This document shows, piece by piece, positions 33,270-44,754 of a stretch of DNA of 64,000 nucleotides. A model generated the notes under the pieces. The model made no database searches and had not been told where the DNA came from. It saw only the letters and a program-made list of their open reading frames with translations. The position numbers and the translations under genes are program-made. The stretch's first letter is position 1. Every line of letters begins with the position of its first letter. Source of the DNA: Cyrtodaria siliqua (Eukaryota > Mollusca > Bivalvia > Adapedonta > Hiatellidae); the NCBI GenBank assembly GCA_037043455.1, contig JAWPHD010000006.1, positions 558,001 to 622,000 on the forward strand, written 5' to 3'.

Positions 33270-34306
33270 CATAAACTATAGACTCTTTTTGATCGAAAAC
33301 CGAAGGCCATTCGGCCATTTGATCTTCTTATTAAACCAAAATTAGGAGTCACTGAAATCGACCTAAATTTGATTGTCAAGTACAAAGTACCACAAATTCC
33401 ACCGTGGACTTTGGAAACCCCAACAATTATGTTCGATCTTTGTAAAAATAACAAATTCATTACAGATCCTACTATCTTTCAAAGCAAATTTAATGAAATT
33501 ATATCGAAATACAGCAACTTTCAACATATATACACAGATGGTTCTAAAGATGGAGACAAGGTAGCTGCAGCAGCTGTTGTTCACGAAAATAGCATAAAGA
33601 GCCTCCTGCCTGACAAGGCCTCTATCTTCTCAGCTGAACTTAAAGCAATTGAACTTGCCTTAAGTTTTATTCAGGAATCTGATGATGACCATTTCGTAAT
33701 CTTTTCTGATTTCCTTTCATCTCTTCAAGCACTAGTAATATGAAACATGATAATCCATTTGTGCTTCAACTTTTAGAAAAGTACAATTCTCCTATAGTTG
33801 ATAATGTTATTATTTTCTGCTGGCTTCCAAGCCATGTAGGAATACGTGGTAATGACAGAGCTGATAGTGCTGCTAAGGCTGCATTAGGGTTACATATATC
33901 TAATACCAAATTACCTTATACTGATTTTAAAAGTTGTATCGACACATATATTCGTAACTCTTGGCAAGCCGCTTGGGACTTGTCCATGAAAAATAAACTT
34001 CCATTCCATTAAAATGGCGTCCTTCTAGTAGACCCATTCGTCGGGAGGAAGTTGTCCTAGCCAGGGTCAGGATATGGCATACACGCTGCACTCATTCATA
34101 TTTATTACAAGGTGAGCAGTTGCCAGAATGTATACCCTGTTTTGCACCGTTAATGGTCAAACATATCTTGTTGGAATGTGTAGACTTTGAATCCTATGCG
34201 ACAAAGATACTACACTGTTAATGCTTTGAAAGAGTTATCTGATACTATAGATTTTAGTCTTGTTTTAGATTTCCTTAATGAAATCAGACTTTATAAAGCA
34301 ATATAA
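33270..34306 (+). pseudogene. RNase H and C-terminus of an I-type LINE
   Basis: 5'-truncated ORF2 remnant. After a linker ('IRPFDLLIKPKLGV') comes an RNase H domain with 'IYTDGSKDG', 'FSAELKAIELAL', 'IFSDFLSSLQAL' and, in a shifted frame, 'WLPSHVGIRGNDRAD', i.e. all four acidic positions. The C-terminal tail holds a Cys/His motif (C-x2-C ... H-x4-C, 'ECIPCFAPL', 'KHILLEC') and ends 'EIRLYKAI' with a TAA near 34305. Frame changes occur near 33735, 34010 and 34195. A LINE-encoded RNase H is characteristic of the I superfamily. It is inactive. Confidence 0.85.
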
Positions 34307-34540
34307 TACTTTCCTATATATATTAACTTCTTTACAAGCCCGTTGGCGGGCATTTGTTGATTTACATATATACATAGTTTATATTGCTACCATATCATCC
34401 CTTATTTGTAGATAGTTTTATCTTTATACGTTTACATTATTTTAATTACTATTTCATTCTTTCATGATGCATCGGTATTTGCGCGCAATATGACCTATTT
34501 ATGTGTCGACGTGCCATAAAACACCATTCATTCATTCATA
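34307..34540 (+). mobile_element. 3' UTR and (catt)n tail of the I-type LINE
   Basis: Non-coding sequence follows the last codon and ends 'gccataaaacaccattcatt' with three to four 'catt' units (34525-34539), a short tandem-repeat 3' end expected for such LINEs. Confidence 0.6.
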
Positions 34541-34969
34541 CTGTAGACTATCTCCCGCTGATTGCGAACGTCAAACCATGCCCTTTGCGTCATATTTTTA
34601 ACCTCTCTTAAGAAAATACAAAGTTCATAGGCCAAGACGTATCTAAGGACACAGCACTCGTTTACCATTCAATGTCTTCCAGATCTGAAAGTAAAAGAGA
34701 TCGTTATTTCAATAAGATACTAGAGTTATGATAGATATATATCTAATTTGTTAAATACTGGCGACACCTGTTTTTATATTTCCGAGCAATTTAAAGTCGG
34801 CCTTTTAGTATTTATTATGTTTAATGACACATTGTGAGCTTAAATCACATAGTGTAAATATTTAAATCAGAACATATTATAAATGGTCGAAGATATTTAT
34901 CAAAATACGAAAGTGACAACAAATCAATCCAATTGTGCAAAATCAACGTTTGTCTGATACAGTTTTAGC

Positions 34970-35235
34970 TTAATTATACATACTGTTGGTTTAAACTGTA
35001 GAACCGATTTATAACGGATATTTCGACAATAAAACATGTTTTAAAACATTTTTTTGCTGAAAAAATACGATAACCAGTTATAATTAGATATTAAATGTTA
35101 AATTTAAGATTACAATATGCAAACTTTGTAAGCCGAAATTACAGTTTTTTTTCATACCCCAGTCAACCCCGTGTTCGTTCCTTGGAGAACGGGTTGGGTT
35201 GGGTGTGAAAGTTAATACTCGCACCACGTAATGCT
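34970..35235 (+). repeat. R3 hairpin-containing MITE-like repeat, copy 1
   Basis: Matches 47645-47920: 'acatttttttgctgaaaaaa', 'tatgcaaactttgtaa', and a terminal hairpin of 'cataccccagtcaacccc' against 'ggttgggttgggtgtg', then 'aaagttaatactcg'. No coding. Confidence 0.7.
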
Positions 35236-35479
35236 GTCAATAATTGCATGATGCTATTTTAAAAATGGTAAATTATGTAAATGCTAAAGAGATGATCAAG
35301 TTATTGTATAACAATGTTTAGATGAACTTCGTTGCCACCATACACAAGCATTGTTGAGCCATACTCAAACATTTTGAGCTTCAGACGTCAAAAATGCAAC
35401 CATGTCACGCACACTTCAAATATGAAACAGCCTTTACAGGTTTACTTAAAAGAGGTGGTTACGTTTAATGTGAGCCTTC

Positions 35480-35935
35480 ATTATAGTGTTGTCATGTCCT
35501 TATGTGTTTATACTTGTCGCTCCGGCCTCTGCCACGTCATTGAGTGATTGATTTGTGTTTTTTGTGTTTTTATTTTATATGCATATATTCATGATAATCT
35601 TTGTGAAATACTTAAGTGGCCTAACAATGCTGCTTCCTTTGTTAGAGGAAACAACCTGGCATGGATTTGTTTTATTTAAAGAAATCCATACGAGGTTAAT
35701 TAACTGGAATACAATTAGAGGTTCGATGCAGTCTGAAACTTGTTTTACATCTTTAGCACTATTTCGCCACTGACCGTTCCAATGCGGTACCGATATTGTC
35801 AACTCTTTTATCCAAATGGGGTCGCACACTTTGCTTGTAATATGCTTGTGATTTTTTTTTTAGTTTTGTTTGCGTGATTTTGGTTGACTGTTCTGTGAAT
35901 GCTACATTTCCTGTTAGATATTTATACTTTACTTT
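35480..35935 (+). repeat. R1 dispersed repeat, diverged long copy
   Basis: 'ggcctctgccacgtcattga', 'gccactgaccgttccaatgc', 'ggttgactgttctgtgaatg' and the 3' end 'cctgttagatatttatac' follow the order of the 60-kb copy. Confidence 0.75.
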
Positions 35936-36363
35936 TATTATTTTGCCGTAATAGCTTTACCCGTACAAGTATGAGAGTGGACGTTTGAGATAATGTTCTT
36001 ATGTCATTTAATGGTTTCATAATGTGTATGTGTTTTACCCACATTCTATTTTCTGATATACAACATTTAATTATGTCAACAAATTTTATATTCATAAAAT
36101 GGGGCAGAACAGGCAGTCCATAAAAAAATGTAATGATCGTATTTACTCCTTTAAACACGACACAGTTTAGGGTCCTTTTCAAGCCTATTGTATTAGAGGG
36201 AAGGGTGGGGTAGTGGAAGGGTGTTGGGGTGAGGGGAGAATGTTTATAGATAACTGTAAATAACGGTTAGACATACAATTTTATGAGCTAATTATGTTAT
36301 TCAATTGTGTATCCGATAATGAGGACCGTCCAATAAAGTGTGTGTATGAAATAAATATATTTA

Positions 36364-36563
36364 GTTAGGAAATAATAATAACAATAAGCTGGAATTTGTC
36401 TTAGTTTTATCTAAAAATAATATGGCCATGGCTGTATTAATACATGTTTTATAATGGTAATACTTATAGACATTATTTATAATTGTATTACTTACCAAAT
36501 AATTAAATACAGGTGATTATATTGCTCCGTCAACGGGCGCAAAACATATCCTGCTAGCAAATG
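36364..36563 (-). repeat. Ngaro split repeat B2
   Basis: Direct copy of B1 (37076-37292). Shared blocks are 'aataataacaataagc', 'atatggccatggctgt' and 'ttgctccgtcaacgggcgca'. Confidence 0.85.
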
Positions 36564-36849
36564 AACGTATGTCGTTTACCCCGATAACGGAGGCTGACGT
36601 TTATAATTGATAGTTCTATCGTCTGCCCCGATGACGGATTCTGACGTAATAAGAACGTAAGACACGTCGTTGGCACCGATAACGGATACTGAGTGCTATG
36701 CAACTGCTCGCACTATCCTGGGTGTAGTTGACATGTTCAGTTTAATATTGAAAACGAACATCCACGTAATCATATCTGTAACTCAACCATGACGTTGACT
36801 CAAATGTAACTGTAAATATATAAGAAACACAACAGAAAGTGAAATGAAG
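36564..36849. other. Spacer between B2 and A2 with short repeats
   Basis: Three imperfect ~48-bp units near 36568, 36615 and 36665 share 'ccccgataacgg' or 'ccgatgacgg' followed by 'ctgacgt'. In a simple Ngaro end B2 would abut A2, so this may be an insertion or part of the repeat missing from the other copy. Confidence 0.5.
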
Positions 36850-37043
36850 GCAGGGTAATGTGGGATTTATCTTATATCGAGTTTAAATGACCTTATAATC
36901 ATTATTTTGAGAGCATTACCGTTTTCAGAAGGACGTCCAGTGATCTCCCTTGAGTATATACCGAACATGCTCTCACGAGTCGCCTCCAATATAATGAATA
37001 TAATGAGGACCTGGAATGGTATTTCATCTTTTCCCAAGTGCAT
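36850..37043 (-). repeat. Ngaro split repeat A2
   Basis: Direct copy of A1 at 41862-42050. Both contain 'gaaggacgtccagtga', 'gaacatgctctcacgagtcg' and 'ttcatcttttcccaagtgca'. Confidence 0.88.
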
Positions 37044-37075
37044 AAAGGTTTTAACATATTTTACACTTACGAAAA

Positions 37076-37292
37076 AGTTAGGAAGTAATAATAACAATAA
37101 GCAAGAATTTTTCTTACTTTTATCTAAATGTTTGGCATAATATGGCCATGGCTGTGTTAATATATGTTTTAAAATGGTAATACTTATAGATATTTTTTTA
37201 TAATTTTATTACTTTCCAATTAAGAAAACTGTTAAATACAGGTTTATTATGTTGCTCCGTCAACGGGCGCAAAACATATCCGCTAGAAAATG
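37076..37292 (-). repeat. Ngaro split repeat B1
   Basis: Adjacent to A2 and repeated as B2. It ends in 'caacgggcgcaaaacatatc'. Confidence 0.85.
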
Positions 37293-37775
37293 CCAAAAAG
37301 ATTCCCGAGTGAAGTAGTTACTATGAGAATGAGGGAACCTTCCGCCACGCGTGCTAGATACATCCTGGCAGAGACATGGAATCTAAATCACAGCCATGAC
37401 CCATTTCAACCCATAATGGGGAAACATTGGAAATTGTTGTAGCAAAACAATAAAGAGCCCCCAGATAATGTGTTTAGCAGGTCATAGCCGAATTGTGATG
37501 TATGTATCATAATTTTTGGCGAACATAACTCGTGTTTCGATAACCTCTGGATATTTTATATAGTCTCCTCCGTTTGTAAAAAAAATGAAATATGTACTTA
37601 GACAACTGTTTATTCTGTTCCTGGTCTTATTTGCAATAACGTTGGCGTGGTAGTATCTGAGACCAGAACAAGAATGTGTTGGGCATAAACTGAATTAATC
37701 TGTAAAACAGCTTTTAAATTTAAACCTATGTCATTATCACCGCCATGTTAAATTGAAATGTTGGGTGGTGTTTCA

Positions 37776-38102
37776 TTAAACTATAATACAGTCTTGATTT
37801 TTCCACTTCAAATCTGCAAACCTCATGCCTGCTTTTAACTCCCATAGGATACTCCCGTTAATAGCAGAGAGACCCAAGTAAATCCCATCTGGACGATGAA
37901 CAGCACGCTGGAAGGCATCCCTTATAATTGAGGATCCCATCAACAAGACTTTGAGCTTGGAGAGTGGACTTAAAGCCACTTGAGTACACTTAGACAGGTA
38001 CCCGTCTTGTACATGCATGTTATTTAATTGAAAAAAATTATGACTACATATATCGTTTATTATCATTAAAAATAAAGATGGAAAGCGTTTCTCGAGTTTC
38101 AT
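37776..38102 (-). pseudogene. SGNH-hydrolase-like fragment of the Ngaro element
   Basis: A 108-residue frame contains 'KVLLMGSSIIRDAFQRAV', 'RPDGIYLGLSAI' and 'ILWELKAGMRFADL'. The GSS(I) block and following Arg-Pro-Gly-like motif match the N-terminal nucleophile region of the SGNH-type hydrolase that several Ngaro elements encode; such enzymes hydrolyse esters, and their role in the element is unknown. The frame ends soon after the first motif, so the downstream Asp-His part is missing or shifted. It lies 3' of the recombinase on the element strand. Confidence 0.6.
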
Positions 38103-38530
38103 CGGTATATATTAGCTGTACATTGTTCAATATGACTCATATACATCTATATATATCATGTTTACTTGTTGATATGGCCCGGAAACGGAAACTTAATGTA
38201 GTGTATGACCACAAGTTATAGGTATATTATTGTTATTACACTTTGCATAACATTATCATTATATCATTATCACACTTTGCACTAGGGGCCGGTAACGGAT
38301 CTCTAGTGCTGTGTTAAAATTTGCTTGGTCTAAATTCGGATCGCCCTGTCGATTCATTAAACCATTTGGCTGATCCTTTTTTTCTCTTTCTTTTTTCATT
38401 ATCATTATCATTATACCTTTATCATTATCATTATATCATTATCACACTTAATTTGCACTAGAGGCATCTACCCTTCAGTAGGGCAACATCTCATACGGAT
38501 TCTTAGTGATATATATGTTGTTGTTTTTTC
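38103..38530. repeat. (cattat)n-rich spacer
   Basis: Repeated 'attatcattatca' words at about 38245-38275 and 38397-38450 lie between the hydrolase and recombinase remnants. No coding was recognised. Confidence 0.65.
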
Positions 38531-38532
38531 TT

Positions 38533-39469
38533 TTAAGTTAATTGTCTCACTATTAATATAACAACCAGTAACGGTAACTTAACAAATGTATGAGTTGTAC
38601 GAATTGGATCGCCAACGGCCTCGAATCTAATAGTGTCAATTGAATCGCATTTTTTAAGCATAGAAGTGGCCCCGCCAATTTTGAATGAGTGAGACTGCAA
38701 GCTTTGGTTGCTAAAACCTGCCAATCAGAGTGAGACTTCTTTAAAACAGCATTAAATTGGAATGTTGTAAATGGGCTTCCATCAAAGTGACAAAACAGAG
38801 ACCCACGAGTTTGTGGTCTATGTTTCATAAACAATTACAAATGGTTGTAACAAAATTGGTTTTCCTCAGATATTGGAATGTCTAATGAGGTACCTACATG
38901 CCTCTGATCAGTTGTTGATGCTTTCAAGTGAGTCCAATGGCCTCCGTGCCTTTTCATTACATCGTCAACACTTAACACAGATCTTTGAGAATTCTTATTG
39001 GGTAATGCAAACTCACCTACTCTCAATAGTGCTAAATAACCAAGAGAAAAGGTTGCTGCAAACAACATACTTTCATACTGAGACCTGCAAACTAAAGGCC
39101 GGTATAAATTTTGCCAAAACTGCATGAGTGATGGGTTGCCTATTATCATTGCTTTTATGCACTTACGCAATCCTTCAAGCATGAACTGCTTAGTATGATA
39201 TGGAAAGTCATTTGATTTGTTAGCATATCTGATTGTTGCCTCTATGACATGAATGCAATATACTATGTTATGACTTGCAATGGAGAAGACCAGGAAAGGG
39301 TTAACCTTATATCCTTACGAAAGCTATCAAAAGAGTTGATGCCAGCTTGGTAATTATTGCGTTTATTATCCGACAAAGAGACCTGGATGAGACAATATGT
39401 TTCTTGCTGAATAGTTTGTGAAACGTTTCTGTAACTTTGCATGGATATTTGGAAGCGTGGCTCGGTCAC
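38533..39469 (-). pseudogene. Tyrosine recombinase of the Ngaro element
   Basis: Three overlapping frames give an N-terminal helical part ('SFDSFRKDIRL'), box I with 'LALLRVGEF' (the first catalytic Arg), 'LFCHFDGSPFTTFQF', and box II with 'HSFKIGGATSML'. In most DIRS-group recombinases box II reads HxFR; here the second catalytic Arg is Lys. The terminal Tyr region is degraded ('THTFVKL'). A stop at 38835 and a frameshift near 38720 also break it. The enzyme would integrate circular cDNA without target duplication. Confidence 0.8.
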
Positions 39470-39479
39470 AGATGTCCCA

Positions 39480-40950
39480 ATCTCTGCCGCTAAAATCGAC
39501 TGATAGAATCACATATCACGTTGTCATGCCCAATTATATGTTTAGCTTTAATCTGAATGTTATTGAACATAACTGTAAGCATCAAGTTCCCCACTAAAGA
39601 CATAAGACTTTATTGTTTGAGAATTTCTTGTTGATTATCTCAAAAGGGCCATGTTATCGGACGTGATAACTATTTATTTTTTTTGTTGATCATTTGCACG
39701 TCCCATATAGAGAAGACCAGTATAATAGGGACAAACTCCAGGTAAGTGATATCTTTGAATATCTCTTCACCCTACTTGAAAATGGATTATGGCCCTTTTT
39801 AATATGCTCCACAACCTAGATCTTTATTCCCTGCCGAATATGTATATAGTTCTAGAGCTTCATCCATAACCCAAACTTTGTCGTTAAAATATTCTCCATT
39901 GTAGCCTTCGAGGAATGTTATCCATACATTGGCATGTTCCCGCATATCCTCGTTGACCCTTATAAAATGATGTGGTTTATTAGCACAATTAAAATCCCTA
40001 TCGGTCGGAGAATTGCTTTAGCGATAAAATTTAATAGTATAACAATAGATTTCAGCTCTTTTAACCGTGTTATTTTGTTTTTGTGGGGCTTTTTTGCCAC
40101 TGATAAGTAATTTTAACATTTGAGCTTCTTTAGTAATATTTTCCATATGTACTCTTACCTCTTTACTTATTGAATCTATTTATAAACCCAGATAGATAAT
40201 GCATGTAACAGGTCCAACACACTTCTCCACACTAAAGGCACGTCGAGCCTCCTACACATGATGTCAAATTTGCGTAGGAGGATAAAACAGCCTTCGTATG
40301 TTTGTTCAGCCATGAAAAAAAAATCATCAAGCATATGGTTGACATTATTAGATCCGGACTCCTTGCAAATCAACCATTGTAAAAAGGTTGAGAATTTCTC
40401 AAATATAAAACATGAACATGAAGCTCCCATTGGTAACATTTTTTGATTCCAATAACCTGCCCCCGTTTTAATACCAAGTAGCTCAAAGTCGCCTGGCTAG
40501 ATAGGGCAAAGGTTAAACGCTGAGGTAATATCAGATTTGACCATTAATGCAGTATATCCCAAGCCTTGGAATATTCGGACAGTATTATCAAACTGTGAAT
40601 ATTGGACATGACTGTATTTCGGGTTAATGTAATCATTTACACTGTTGCCTACTCGGTATGACAAGTGAGTGATTAATCTCCATCCACCAGTGTTCTTTGG
40701 CACTAGGCCTACATGATTATTTCTAAGATTTGATAGTGGGGTAACAGAGTAGTGACCAATAATTCTACCTTATAGCATATCTGTATATAGTATTTCATAT
40801 TTCATCCAATTCTTGGTGATATTTTCTGGCAGAAACTAAATTGTTAGAAAAACTAGATGTACGAGGACAGCTATATTGCAGTTTGAAAACATGTTTAAAA
40901 CCGTCAAGTAGAAATTCAGCGTCAACATTGTTAAGGGTAGAGTGAGCGAC
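39480..40950 (-). pseudogene. Reverse transcriptase and RNase H of the Ngaro element
   Basis: RT motifs in order: 'HVGLVPKNTGGWRLITHLSY', 'KSDITSAFNLCPI' (motif A Asp), 'MLPMGASCSCFIFEKFSTFL', and 'HMLDDFFF' (the LDD active site of DIRS-type RT). RNase H remnants follow: 'FLEGYNGEYFNDKVW', 'LYTYSAGNKDLG' and 'AKHIIGHDNVICDSI'. The usual catalytic Asp of the 'TDSA' box is Tyr here. A TAG interrupts the frame just after 'FNLCPI', a frameshift follows 'VPLVWRS', and several stops lie in RNase H. The RT signature is the DIRS/Ngaro type and differs from gypsy or LINE. Confidence 0.85.
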
Positions 40951-40989
40951 TGTTTTCGAGATTTACGAGGTCAGTTAGAGTTTTACCTA

Positions 40990-41535
40990 GCTCCCATAAA
41001 ACTTGCCTGCGTCCATTGCATATTTAGAGCCCTGGGTGCTGGACGTTGTTGCCCAGGCGACGGGAAGCGAAACACATGGCGTAGACTGATAAATTAGTAG
41101 CAGTGCTAGTACTGTTATGGCAGTACATCGCAGATTGTGTTCCTTGGCATTACATTCAAATATGATGAATTGGACATGATGTGTTGTTGCAAAAAAAAAT
41201 ATTGTTGAACGTGAAACACTTATTTGAAGGGGCATTGTTTGTCGGCTGGGTGGGATTTGGTTGCATAGAAAGCATCCATAATTCTGATATGTTAACACGT
41301 ATTTACAGTATGCATGTGATCACCTGATTTATTCCCGGCCTGAGTCCCGCTTCTTTCGGGTTGTAACTGGGGGCCCCTTCTTCGGGTTGTAACTGGCAGG
41401 TTCCGGTTGCCACGGGCCTGGGAGGAACTATATCAGCCGTGCGGTCCGTACCACCGCCCGTACCATCCGACGTCGTTCCTCGGTTTCCCCATACATAGCC
41501 TTTCTTTTGCGAGATTCCCTTTTAACCTTTGGCAT
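40990..41535 (-). pseudogene. Possible ORF1 (gag-like) remnant of the Ngaro element
   Basis: An ATG at 41533-41535 opens a Lys/Arg-rich start ('MPKVKRESRKRKAMYG') that meets a TAG after about 35 codons. A duplicated 'ttcgggttgtaactgg' block lies just downstream. Its position between A1 and RT fits ORF1, but no family-specific motif can be seen. Confidence 0.35.
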
Positions 41536-41861
41536 TTTTCTCACAACATGAAATGAAATTACTTGTATTAGATCTATATTCTTTAATATTCTGACAAAAA
41601 CATGTAGCCCATCTTATTTTATTAGTGTTATGTTAACTACTGATATTTGCAGCAAGAGTACACTGTATACGCTCTTTTTGTTTTCATATATAAAATTAAT
41701 TCGAGAAAACTGATTATTATTAATGACAGCACCCCGTACTGGAATGAAGCGTGAATGCCGTGATGTTAAAAATCTCAATTCAGATGGTTTCAACATACTT
41801 CCACGCGAAGTATGTATGCATACTGCTGAAGTAAATATTCTTAACTAAATTATTTCATTTG

Positions 41862-42050
41862 ATTTATCTTATATTGAATTTAAATGACCTTATAACATTA
41901 TTTTGAGAGCAAAACTATTTGCCTTACCGTTTTTAGAAGGACGTCCAGTGAGTATATACTGAACATGCTCTCACGAGTCGCCTCCCTTATAATGATTATA
42001 ATGAGGACCTGGAAGGGTATTTCATCTTTTCCCAAGTGCATTAAGTTTTT
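41862..42050 (-). repeat. Ngaro split repeat A1
   Basis: Direct copy of A2 at the 5' end of the element (minus strand). The similarity stops at about 'gtgcattaag'. Confidence 0.85.
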
Positions 42051-42599
42051 AGTCTGTATGCGATTAAAACGTATAGTATACATAAAACCAGGTTTATCAT
42101 TAATTGCGAATTCCAAGTCCACCATGCTATTTATTGGGCAACGCCATTCCTCCACGAGATGGAACACAAGTTAGAGAAACTTAATTCTTTAGTAATTTGA
42201 ACAAACCGCTTGCAATGATTGTCAGTATTATTAAAGCGTTGCAATCTAACCTAACACATGATTTAACTGCACTGAACGTTATTATTATACTTTCATTTTG
42301 ATATGTTGAAAACATGATTTACACACATTAATCACTAACTTTTCGCCTGTGTCATCCACACTAATTGTCTCCATTAATCATTTCTGTTTACTTAATGACG
42401 ATGCATACAGATAAGGCATTTCATCTGCAGTTAAAATCAATACATGTCTATTTATAGATTGATGCTGAATCGGGTTGAAAACTAAACGCCCAGACAACAG
42501 GAAATTGATTGTAAATCCCTTTCCGTCCTACTTACACGACTGAACTATTCGTTTACAAACCTATCCAGGAAATGTTTCTTACAAGGACCACATTCAACT

Positions 42600-42810
42600 A
42601 AAAACTCGCATCGACACAAACCGCACTTACAAGTACAAACACGAGGCAATGTATGTGATATCACAAACATATAGGGCTACGGTCAGTGGGAACTATGCCG
42701 CTGGAGTTTAAGCAGGTTCATGGGTGCACCAAACCTCGATCTTACCCTATTGTCATCGCAATAAAACGGGAAAGTGTATACTATAAAGAAATTCCCGCCA
42801 AGACTGTATG
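42600..42810 (-). repeat. R1 dispersed repeat, partial copy
   Basis: 'ggtgcaccaaacctcgatct', 'taccctattgtcat' and 'aagaaattcccgcca' match the 24.95-25.06 kb part of R1 in the same orientation. Confidence 0.75.
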
Positions 42811-43785
42811 CGATTAAGAATAATTGTAGATGATCAATCCATACACGAATAAATGCATCATACTTTATTTCGAGTTCATATTCAATGTGCATATGCACTT
42901 ATCTAAGCCTGCGATTTAATTAATGTTGGTGAAATAGTTTGGGATGGGAAACCAGATTTCTCACCCTTTTTATGTTGTATAAATATTTAAACTTAAGTCG
43001 TATGCTGCTCTTAGGCTCTTATTCAATCTTGTTTTGTTATCGATTTACATTTTATCTGAATTATAGGTACAGCTGTTAGAAATATAAATTTAATTCTAAA
43101 TTAATACGCATGATTTAGGAAAAAAATCAGCCAAGACATAGATGTTTCCAGACCAAATATATGTAGTAATCCTATGCACACTTCATATGGAACTGAAATA
43201 CATTATGATAATTTTTATTTGTACTTTGACACCAATCTCTCATCCAGACTGCCTCCAGTTTCTTAAAGTTATTACCGAGATCTAAAGTTTCATTATGAAC
43301 TAGTAAACACTATTAATAATAATTGGGTAAGCACGTGAATTCTATGACGTAACTTACATTCTTACCTCTAAAAAACATTTATATTTAGAACGTCGTAACG
43401 TTGTAGCAGTAATGCAAATCCTTTAACTGTTTATGGAGAATATGTGGTTTTATTTGAAAAATGCCATTACATGAAAAAATCTATAATACACTTTACAACA
43501 GATGAATAAATTAAGTAATATTAATAATATTGGGCATATATATCATATATAAATATTCCATGGCTTTTCGGGGAACTGTCTAAACAATTGAACTTCAAAT
43601 ATGCAATCGTCTTACGACCTCGTAAAATCTATGCACCAAGTTCACCTCAGGGCATCATGCTTGGTATTACCGAATATGTATTGAGTATTTATCGGTTTTG
43701 TTTAAGAATACTGAAGTTTGGTAGTGAAATATTCTAAAAGGATAAAAGTAGATATAACCAGAAATATCACTGTAAGTGACAAATG
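42811..43785. other. No gene seen
   Basis: AT-rich sequence with no recognised frames or repeats. Confidence 0.5.
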
Positions 43786-43789
43786 CCCC

Positions 43790-44580
43790 CGAAGTGTCCT
43801 TTGACCTCTAAGTATGACCTTGACCTTGGAGCCATGGACCTGTATTTTGTGCACGACACGTCGTTTGGTTGTGGTGAGCACTTGTGCCAAGTTATTTGAA
43901 AATCCGTCCAGGCATGCAAACGTTATTAACCGGAGACGATTTGACCTTTGACCTCTAAGTTTGACCTTGGAGCCACATACCTGGCTTTTGTGCGCGACAC
44001 ATCATCTTGTTGTGGTGAGCACTTGTGCCAAGTTATTTGAAAATCCGTCCATGAATGCCAGAGTTATTGACCGGACAAGATTTGACTTTGACCTTGAAGA
44101 CCTGGGTATTGCGCACGACACATCGACTTGTTATGGTGATCACTTGTGCCAAGTTATTTAAAAATCCCTGCAAGGGTTGTGAAGTTACGGTCCGGACACG
44201 AAAATGCGTACCTGTTTTTGACCTATGAACTGCAAGTGTGACCTTGACCTTTGAGGTACGGACCTGGGTATTGCGCGCGACACATGGTCTTGTTATGGTG
44301 ATCACTTGTGCCAAGTTAATTAAAACTCCCTGCAGGGGTTGTGACGTTACGGTCCGGACACGGAATTTCGTACCTGTTTTTGACTTATGAACTGCAAGTG
44401 TAACCTTGAAATTTGAAGTACGGACCTGGGTATTGAGCGCGACACATTGTCTTGTTATGCTGATTACTTGCACCAAGTTAATTAAAAATCCATGCAGGGG
44501 TTTTGAAGGTACAGTCCGACACGAACTGCGGAATGACGGACGGACGGAATCCGGACAGAAAGACGGACGGTGCGATTACT
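43790..44580 (+). repeat. TGACCTTTGACC-type tandem array (about 5 units)
   Basis: Units of about 140-185 bp share 'gacctttgacct', 'gacctgggtattg', 'gcgcgacaca', 'cttgtgccaagtta' and 'cggtccggacac'. The array ends in a 'cggacggacgga' tract and 'gtgcgattactatatgcccc'. It is non-coding; frames across it follow from the repeat. Confidence 0.85.
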
Positions 44581-44584
44581 ATAT

Positions 44585-44745
44585 GCCCCCGAAAAGTCGA
44601 ACAGAAAAAGTAGCATTCAAGGACGACAGTCAACCACAAACACAAACGGAAACAAAGAATGACTTTAAATATGAATAAAAGGCAAGATAAGACATCACAA
44701 ACAGAAAAGGGTTCTGAGTACTGTTTAATCACCCTTAGGATGCGT
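44585..44745 (-). repeat. R1 dispersed repeat, 3' part
   Basis: 'gtcgaacagaaaaagtagca', 'gacagtcaaccacaaacac' and 'catcacaaacagaaaagggt' match the 3' portion of R1 in reverse orientation. Confidence 0.75.
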
Positions 44746-44754
44746 TGCCTGCTT

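Larger units (their letters stand above)
36364..42050 (-). mobile_element. Ngaro-like (DIRS-order) tyrosine-recombinase retroelement
   Basis: On the minus strand the order is repeat A1 (41862-42050), coding region, repeat B1 (37292-37076), repeat A2 (37043-36850) and repeat B2 (36563-36364). A1 matches A2 and B1 matches B2. This split direct repeat layout defines Ngaro-type elements, which circularise and integrate with a tyrosine recombinase instead of an integrase. The coding remnants in order are a possible basic ORF1 start, RT-RNase H, tyrosine recombinase and an SGNH-hydrolase-like fragment. Many stops and frameshifts show it is inactive. Confidence 0.85.

Noticed and set aside
37776..38102. 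Host esterase exon
   Set aside because: Its position inside the Ngaro repeats and on the element strand makes an element origin more likely.
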